Assembly (NCBI RefSeq): GCF_003217515.1
Contig: NZ_QJSX01000016.1
Span: 59,742-123,741, forward strand
Reading direction: 5' to 3'
Length of the DNA stretch: 64,000 bases
Origin: Deinococcus yavapaiensis KR-236
GTDB lineage: Bacteria > Deinococcota > Deinococci > Deinococcales > Deinococcaceae
Shown here: positions 58,881-64,000 of the stretch, piece by piece
Layout of the letters: the number at the start of each line of letters is the position of its first letter
Position numbering within the stretch: position 1 is the stretch's first letter
Program-made: the position numbers and the translations under genes
The notes under the pieces: generated by a model
Told to the model about the DNA's origin: nothing
What the model saw: the letters and a program-made list of their open reading frames with translations, nothing else
The model's database searches: none

Positions 58881-61643
58881 ATGTCAAAGCGCTACCGTTA
58901 TCTACCCTTGTTGACGATCTCGTTTCTTCTGGCAGGCTGCGGGCAACAGGCCGCGAATGTCCCCACTCCGAGTTCAGCGCCTTCGACAACTGCGCCTCTA
59001 CAACCGCAACCACATGCTCCCATAAAACCTCAGTCCATTATCAGCATTGGAAGCGTTAGCGGGCCAAACATTATTTCGGGCTCCCCAAGAACTGGAACCT
59101 TCATGATCGGCCCTAATATCAACATCAATGAACCTGTAATGGCATCAATCACATTCCGGTTCTCCGGATTACAAGCAAATACAGGGAAATTCAAAGTACC
59201 TGTTGAATACACAATAGATGCGAGTGGAGTGTGGCATGCTGGTCGTGAAAATCCCGAACAACCCAACAGCTATATATTAGAATCAACGGAATACAATGTA
59301 TACAACTCCTATGAAACTAGCTACTACATTTCTAATCAACCAGTGTACGGTTATGTGGAGTACACAGGATACTACCAAGGAACATGCGGCGTCTTCACAA
59401 AGTACACTTGTACTAAATATGGTACGTACTGGAAATACGAAATCATTAGATACGACCAAGTGTACGTGCCTTATTCTTATGCTGTTGCACCTAGAGACAT
59501 AGTTCATCAAGTTAAGCTTCACATATCATCACTTAGTCCCAGTAACAACTCTCCTCTAGTGATTGATCCAGTGATTACCAATGACGGAGTTGTGCAGCAA
59601 TCGGATCAAATAAGAAAATTGCAACTCGATCCGAACAACGGAAGTGCCATCGTAGGATTTTCTTTTTCGCAAGACTATAATTTAGGGCCAAGCGTGAATG
59701 CGGGTGGCGATTTAGATCGTGAAGCAACAAGCCCCGATACTCCGATCAACTTCTCGGTCACCGTTACGGACGATCACGATTTGGATCCTGGCGCACCAAC
59801 TTGTAACGTCGCGTCAACTGAAGATCCAGAAGTTGTGATCGCCACGATCATCGGTACGAAAGTAAGCCCCGGAGTTTTTTCTGTCGATCATACCTACGCA
59901 ATTGGCGATTACACAATTTCGTGCGAGGCAACAGATAGCGAGAGTATTAAGGGAAGTGACACGCTCACGTTGAAGGTCGAAGACCGAACCGCACCACAAA
60001 TTCCTACCGTCGACATGCCCATCCGACTCGAAGCGACCGCTTCAGACGGTGCCGTTCTGAACCTCCCCTTAGAAGCATTCAACGCACTTGAAACGGTAAG
60101 CACACCCATAACCTGGCGTTGCACTTATGGAACGACTGAAGATGCCGGACCAACGAACGCGACACTACCCATCACCTTCCCACTGCAGCACAAACTGCCC
60201 TTGGGAAGCACGAACGTGAAGTGCACAGTGATGGACAGCCGAGGCAATGTAAGCGACATCGTTTCCAAGACCATCGAAGTGCAAGACACAACCGCCCCGG
60301 CCCTGGTGATGCCAAGCGACCTTTCCTTCGATCTGCTTGCAAACGAAGCCACCAAGTCGGTCAAATTGCCGGTTGTCGAGGCCATAGATCTCGTGGATCC
60401 CGCCGCCGCTGTAACGTGCAAGCTCGGAGACGCACCCGTAACCGCCACCATGCCGTTCGGTCCCGGCGTGCACAAAATTTCGTGCACCGCTCAAGATGCG
60501 ACAGGGAACGTCAGCGACACTCACGAGTACAGCATCACCGTGAAAGACGTGACGGCGCCCACCCTCACCATGCCGGACACCATCGTGCATAACCTCGCTG
60601 CCAACACCGCGACGTTCGCCTTCACCGTCCTCGGTCCGACCACCGTAAACGACGCGGTGGACGCCTCCCCGACAGTCGCTTGCACGCCTGCCAAGGACAG
60701 CCAAGCCTCCCTCGGTGTGGGAACGCACACCATCAACTGCACTGCCAAGGATGCTTCCGGTAACATCGGCAAGGGCAGCTACAACGTGACCGTGAAGGAC
60801 GTCACCGCGCCGACACTGAGCCTCAATAACCTCACGGTTAACGGTGGCAATGCCCCGACGATGGCCGTCACCTACCCAACGGCGAACGTGAACGCCACGG
60901 ACGCTGTGGACAGCACCCCGACCATCGAGTGTTCACCGTCGAGCGGCGCGATGTTCCCGATCGGAACGACCTACGTCTCGTGCACAGCCCAAGACGACGC
61001 GGGCAACCACAGCACACCGAGCACCTTCACCGTGACGGTCCTCGATAAAGTCGCCCCGACAGTGAACGTACCTTCGAACATCACCACGACCGCGACCGGC
61101 GCGAGCGGAGCGGCCGTGAAGTACATCGTGACCGCGACGGACGTCATCAGTGGAGACGTCACCGCACGCGTTCAGTGCAATCCGCCGAGCGGCTCCACCT
61201 TCGCCGTCACCAGTGGTGTTCATACCGTGACGTGCACCGCCACAGACGAAGCAGGAAACAAGAGCGCACCCGCCAGCTTCACCGTGGAAGTGAACTACGC
61301 CTTTAATGGCTTCTTCCAACCGGTGGACATGGGTGGAATCTTCAACAAAGCCAAGGCTGGAAGTGCCATCCCTGTGAAGTTCACCTTGGGCGGCGATCAA
61401 GGCCTCGAGGTGCTCGCTGGCACGCCCATCATCGTCGGCGTCGCGTGCCCCTCGGGAACGGCGAATGTCGACTTGGTCGAGGAAACGGTGGTGGCGAGCA
61501 ACAGTGGTTTGAAGTGGGATGGCACGCAGTACGTGTACGTGTGGAAGACGGATTCCCGCTGGGCCGGTCAGTGCTTGCAGTTGAGCGTGTTGCTCAAGGA
61601 CGGCAGCATCGCGAAGACGGCCTTGTTTCAACTGACCAAGTAA
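58881..61643 (+). CDS. Large lipoprotein with HYR/Ig-like repeats and a PxKF-like end
   Basis: A 920-residue surface lipoprotein. ATG 58881 starts a signal with lipobox LAGC (PLLTISFLLAGCGQQ). Residues about 50-270 form a unique Tyr-rich region (SYETSYYISNQPVYGYVEYT, PYSYAVAPRDIV). From about residue 370 come five or six HYR-type repeats, each with a CT-x-D-x-x-GN block (CTAQDATGNVSD, CTAKDASGNIGK, CTAQDDAGNHST, CTATDEAGNKS) and VTAPTL or VAPTV joints. The end (GFFQPVDMGGIFNKAKAGSA, IPVKFTLGGDQGL) is a PxKF-type domain. The 5' third is much AT-richer than the repeats, a sign of mosaic origin. Likely adhesive or surface-structural. Confidence 0.85.
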   Translation: MSKRYRYLPLLTISFLLAGCGQQAANVPTPSSAPSTTAPLQPQPHAPIKPQSIISIGSVSGPNIISGSPRTGTFMIGPNININEPVMASITFRFSGLQANTGKFKVPVEYTIDASGVWHAGRENPEQPNSYILESTEYNVYNSYETSYYISNQPVYGYVEYTGYYQGTCGVFTKYTCTKYGTYWKYEIIRYDQVYVPYSYAVAPRDIVHQVKLHISSLSPSNNSPLVIDPVITNDGVVQQSDQIRKLQLDPNNGSAIVGFSFSQDYNLGPSVNAGGDLDREATSPDTPINFSVTVTDDHDLDPGAPTCNVASTEDPEVVIATIIGTKVSPGVFSVDHTYAIGDYTISCEATDSESIKGSDTLTLKVEDRTAPQIPTVDMPIRLEATASDGAVLNLPLEAFNALETVSTPITWRCTYGTTEDAGPTNATLPITFPLQHKLPLGSTNVKCTVMDSRGNVSDIVSKTIEVQDTTAPALVMPSDLSFDLLANEATKSVKLPVVEAIDLVDPAAAVTCKLGDAPVTATMPFGPGVHKISCTAQDATGNVSDTHEYSITVKDVTAPTLTMPDTIVHNLAANTATFAFTVLGPTTVNDAVDASPTVACTPAKDSQASLGVGTHTINCTAKDASGNIGKGSYNVTVKDVTAPTLSLNNLTVNGGNAPTMAVTYPTANVNATDAVDSTPTIECSPSSGAMFPIGTTYVSCTAQDDAGNHSTPSTFTVTVLDKVAPTVNVPSNITTTATGASGAAVKYIVTATDVISGDVTARVQCNPPSGSTFAVTSGVHTVTCTATDEAGNKSAPASFTVEVNYAFNGFFQPVDMGGIFNKAKAGSAIPVKFTLGGDQGLEVLAGTPIIVGVACPSGTANVDLVEETVVASNSGLKWDGTQYVYVWKTDSRWAGQCLQLSVLLKDGSIAKTALFQLTK

Positions 61644-61704
61644 CACTCACATCTTCGCGGAACACCTCGAGCGGCGTCATGCACGCCTGCATGGTAAGCA
61701 AGTA

Positions 61705-61747
61705 AGCGTGCGTCCCTCTCGCCTTCGAGTGGGGGAGGGGCGCTTTT
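61705..61747 (+). terminator. Terminator after the HYR lipoprotein
   Basis: An imperfect GC-rich hairpin around loop TTCG (CCCTCTCGCC...GGGGGAGGGGCGC) followed by five T, about 60 bp after the stop. Confidence 0.7.
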
Positions 61748-61755
61748 TCGTTTCC

Positions 61756-61974
61756 TCAGGATCCGCCGTGCCCAATAGCTTTGAGGACGCCACTCGGCAC
61801 GATGTGCACGACGCCGTCCTCGAAGCGTACGCGGACGTTCGCGGGGCGCGTACCGGGCTTCGGGAGAGTAAGGATGGTGCAGGATTGCCCGCGGCGTTCG
61901 TCGAGCCCACGTCCGAGGGCAGCACGGTACGCGTACGTTTCGCCGACGGTGAGCCAACGGTATTTCATCGTCAT
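61756..61974 (-). CDS. Small hypothetical protein (72 aa)
   Basis: MTMKYRWLTVGETYAYRAAL then NVRVRFEDGVVHIVPSGVLK: a short beta-barrel-like pattern resembling KOW/SH3-type small proteins. A second ATG lies two codons in. No strong ribosome site. Convergent to the terminator at 61705. Confidence 0.5.
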   Translation of the reverse strand: MTMKYRWLTVGETYAYRAALGRGLDERRGQSCTILTLPKPGTRPANVRVRFEDGVVHIVPSGVLKAIGHGGS

Positions 61975-62110
61975 AACAGTGTCCGTTAGAGGGGAGGGCG
62001 ATCTAGTAAGATTCGGCCTGGAACGTTCCATGTCGCCCGCACCTGAAAAGCTTCTTTCATTTACTGCTTGGTGTACTAGGCGAGCGGTGGTGTGCCAATA
62101 AGATGTCGGC

Positions 62111-62500
62111 ATGCACCCCGTTGCGGAGTTCTTCATGGCAGGCATTACGGCGTTCAACGCGCACGATCTCGATGAGTTCCTGCGTCAGTTCGCGGATGAC
62201 ATTGAGATGTTCACGCCGACTGGGTGGTTACACGGTCGATCTGAGGTACGTGAACGCTTCGAACAGACCTTCCGGCGTTTCCTGGCTGTCCGGATGGAAA
62301 TCGAGGATCTCCAAGCGCGTGATGTAAGTGCTGACACCGTCGTGACGACCTTTCGCTTTCGTGTGTTTCCGATGGGGCAAGGTCCTGCCTTTCATGGTGT
62401 CGGAAGTGGCGTGTACGTCCGGCGGGAGGATGCATGGGTGGAAGTCTTGGAGCACGAGACGGTCGTGAGGACGGATGAAGGTCTTGGCGTGGGGCGTTGA
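62111..62500 (+). CDS. SnoaL-like (NTF2-fold) protein
   Basis: A 129-residue cone-shaped-barrel protein: MHPVAEFFMAGITAFNAHDL, DEFLRQFADDIEMFTPTGWL, GRSEVRERFEQTFRRF, then VTTFRFRVFPMGQG. This fits SnoaL/DUF4440-type proteins, which bind or isomerise small molecules. Active-site residues cannot be assigned. A single gene, no operon partner. Confidence 0.75.
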   Translation: MHPVAEFFMAGITAFNAHDLDEFLRQFADDIEMFTPTGWLHGRSEVRERFEQTFRRFLAVRMEIEDLQARDVSADTVVTTFRFRVFPMGQGPAFHGVGSGVYVRREDAWVEVLEHETVVRTDEGLGVGR

Positions 62501-62668
62501 TAAACGACAGGGCTTGATCGAGTCCTCTACTTCCTTGTTCGCTTGGTGGGGCTGACCTGCCCGCATGCATGACAGCGAACGCACCCCACATGGCGACCAG
62601 TGCTGTCGTAGGTTGCAAGCCGCTCCGCGTGATGATCGACGCTGTAAGGCGCTCACGATCAGGCAGAT

Positions 62669-62693
62669 AAGGGCGCCGCAGCGCGGCGCCCTT
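62669..62693. terminator. 11-bp perfect hairpin
   Basis: AAGGGCGCCGC-AGC-GCGGCGCCCTT. Lies 15 bp before the next ATG, so it may end upstream transcription or fold in the 5' leader. Confidence 0.5.
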
Positions 62694-62707
62694 GGTCGAC
62701 TCACATC

Positions 62708-62998
62708 ATGAATTACGAAGACGTCAAGACGTGGGAGTCCGCCTTGTCACCAAGGCAACGCGAAAAGCTCGCCATGCTCCGGTTTCGTAAATGCCAGGTG
62801 GAGGCGGTGTACGCGCGCGGCGACGAGCGGCACGGCGTTCCTCCCTCCCTGCGCCTGAGCGTGGTTGTCGACGACATGCTGCTCGCCTCGCGGCGCGAGA
62901 CGCACGATATCCGCCCGGCTTTTGATGCTGTCTACGTCGAGGCGGTGATGCAGCTGCCGCCGCCGGAGGCACCTAACAGTCCTAAGTCACTCAACTGA
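62708..62998 (+). CDS. Hypothetical protein (96 aa)
   Basis: MNYEDVKTWESALSPRQREK, LAMLRFRKCQVEAVYARGDE, then PPSLRLSVVVDDMLLASRRE. Mixed alpha/beta with a Pro-rich end. No domain, signal or membrane helix recognised. Confidence 0.5.
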   Translation: MNYEDVKTWESALSPRQREKLAMLRFRKCQVEAVYARGDERHGVPPSLRLSVVVDDMLLASRRETHDIRPAFDAVYVEAVMQLPPPEAPNSPKSLN

Positions 62999-63064
62999 CA
63001 GCGACCGAGCCGACATGGAGGCCGGTCAACGCGGCACGGGCGAAGCGGCGAGATCGGTCATGCG

Positions 63065-63502
63065 TCACTTGGACGTCTCGTTGGGCTGGGGGGGACGTAG
63101 TGTGAGCAGGGCAGGTGGGCATGCCAGCGTGACCGCTCGGACGATCTGGTCATGGTGCGCGCCGAGCGTCGCGAAGACACGCCGTCGTCCCTCGGCGGTG
63201 CGCACGAAGAAGACGACGTTGTACTCGACGTCCAGTCCTTTGGCCGTAGCGTCCTCGAGGATGGCGCGCGCGTGCGCCAGTACTTCCTGGAGGGTGTCGA
63301 ATTCAGCGGCGCCGGCATTGTTGCTCGTGTTCACCGTTCGTAAGGCGGTCGTCGCCTTGCGCCACTGCCGGAAGGTGATGAAGAAGCGCGTGCATCGAAG
63401 GTGCGTCGGCAGAACCACGTCTTCGATGAACGTCGGAATTGAATCCTGCGCTGGCGCGGCAGGGAACGCTGAGTTCACGTTGCGGATGACCTTCGTAGGC
63501 AC
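63065..63502 (-). CDS. Hypothetical protein (145 aa)
   Basis: Contains THLRCTRFFITFRQWRKATT and AAEFDTLQEVLAHARAILED, then EYNVVFFVRTAEGRRRVFAT. The GTG at 63502 has GAGGAG immediately before it with no spacer, so the start may be the GTG at 63478. No known family. The alpha/beta pattern and high GC3 support real coding. Confidence 0.5.
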   Translation of the reverse strand: MPTKVIRNVNSAFPAAPAQDSIPTFIEDVVLPTHLRCTRFFITFRQWRKATTALRTVNTSNNAGAAEFDTLQEVLAHARAILEDATAKGLDVEYNVVFFVRTAEGRRRVFATLGAHHDQIVRAVTLACPPALLTLRPPQPNETSK

Positions 63503-63551
63503 CTCCTCGAGTTCGTGATCTTCCTGATTCTATGCATCGTTCCCTTGATTC

Positions 63552-63875
63552 GTGTGCGCGTTTGCCGGACGCTCGGAGGAACGCAGGACCGCTTTTGAAG
63601 TTACTCGGCAGGCGGGTGAAGCACAAGAGGAGCACGTCCGTTCGTTCATGGGTGGCGTTCCTCACCTCCCGGTTGGGGAGAGCACGTCAACGTGCGCGTT
63701 CTGCCACGACCCCATGACGTTCTTCTTCCAAGTCGCCTTCCCCGAGAAGCACGCGTGGGCGGGGAAGATCATGACGATGTTCGCTTGCACCCGCTGTGAA
63801 CCTCAAGAAGCCGTGACGCCGAGCATTTTGCCAGTGATTCAGTCCCCATCAGATGGGTTCTTGGATTTTTATTGA
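63552..63875 (+). CDS. Small cysteine-rich protein, start uncertain
   Basis: The C-terminal part (GGVPHLPVGESTSTCAFCHD, PMTFFFQVAFPEK, FACTRCEPQEAV) resembles the start of DUF1963/YwqG-type proteins, where a GG-P-LP-GE turn is followed by CxxC pairs. The protein is much shorter than that family. GTG 63552 gives 107 residues; an ATG at 63646 would keep only the recognisable part. Probably truncated. Confidence 0.4.
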   Translation: MCAFAGRSEERRTAFEVTRQAGEAQEEHVRSFMGGVPHLPVGESTSTCAFCHDPMTFFFQVAFPEKHAWAGKIMTMFACTRCEPQEAVTPSILPVIQSPSDGFLDFY

Positions 63876-63887
63876 AATCGGTGGAGA

Positions 63888-64000
63888 TCACGTTGGGGTA
63901 TGGCGGAAGAAGGCGAGCACAAGGTTCTTGTGGCGCACCAACGCGAAGCCTTGCGTCCATCGCCGCTTGAGGTCCTGCAGGTCCTTCGCCACGAAGTTCC
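63888..64000 (-). CDS. C-terminus of a gene cut by the window edge
   Basis: The minus frame NFVAKDLQDLKRRWTQGFAL, VRHKNLVLAFFRHTPT, then TGA, is protein-like with high GC3 and starts beyond base 64000. Its first 41 bases (63960-64000) repeat 45870-45910, where the same frame reads GNFVAKDLKNLKRR before diverging. Confidence 0.45.
   Translation of the reverse strand, partial: NFVAKDLQDLKRRWTQGFALVRHKNLVLAFFRHTPT

Noticed and set aside
1..64000. tRNA or rRNA genes and phage attachment sites
   Set aside because: No cloverleaf-like or rRNA-like stretch was noticed by eye on either strand, and no paired att-like repeat flanks the phage block. A covariance-model scan would be decisive.

Overview
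The window is GC-rich, densely coding bacterial DNA that looks like Deinococcus or a close relative. The grounds are gene content (a Deinococcus/Thermus-type plasmid RepA, excalibur, HYR and Ig-like lipoproteins), strong GC3 bias, and several genes with a -10-like hexamer a few bases before the start codon. A plasmid replication and partition core, plus many decayed genes, suggests a plasmid or megaplasmid rather than a stable chromosomal block. This is inference: no marker gene fixes the genus.

Left part (1-9.4 kb): a cut-off universal-stress-like gene, an acetate kinase fragment and an intact phosphate acetyltransferase. Then comes a graveyard: ISL3 and IS5 transposase pieces, the 3' end of a mannanase-like gene, a frameshifted response regulator, an older degenerate parAB pair, and a twice-frameshifted metallo-beta-lactamase/excalibur gene.

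Sugar region (9.6-22.6 kb): a minus-strand operon (ROK repressor, ABC sugar-binding protein, GH43-like hydrolase) faces a plus-strand operon (LacI regulator, deleted binding-protein remnant, two ABC permeases, GH78 rhamnosidase, GH3/PA14 glucosidase). The permease pair has lost its own binding protein and probably uses the one across the divide. Together they look fitted to take up and trim rhamnose-containing plant glycosides.

Middle (22.6-31.5 kb): small unknown genes, a thioredoxin-like gene run into a convergent gene, a MerR-like regulator with a VWA protein, a membrane protein, an S41-like protease lacking its catalytic residues, and a HARE-HTH/Mrr endonuclease.

Replication core (31.4-37.9 kb): a recombinase-like protein without catalytic residues, about 11 iterons, RepA, a broken second tyrosine recombinase, a parS-like repeat field, ParA and ParB.

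Phage block (38.6-58.4 kb): a truncated CI-type repressor faces a tightly overlapping early operon (Bet recombinase, wHTH replication protein, DnaC-like ATPase, small proteins). After an IS remnant come a VRR-NUC nuclease, small terminase, an HNH gene inside a duplicated large-terminase start, frameshifted large terminase and portal, a MuF-like gene with an inverted partial copy, and a lysis-type cassette with an M15 endolysin. No major capsid or tail genes are present. Three related Ig-like lipoproteins sit between phage genes. The whole reads as a decayed phage-plasmid or a defective prophage in a plasmid. The right end (58.8-64 kb) holds a large HYR-repeat lipoprotein and small unknown genes.
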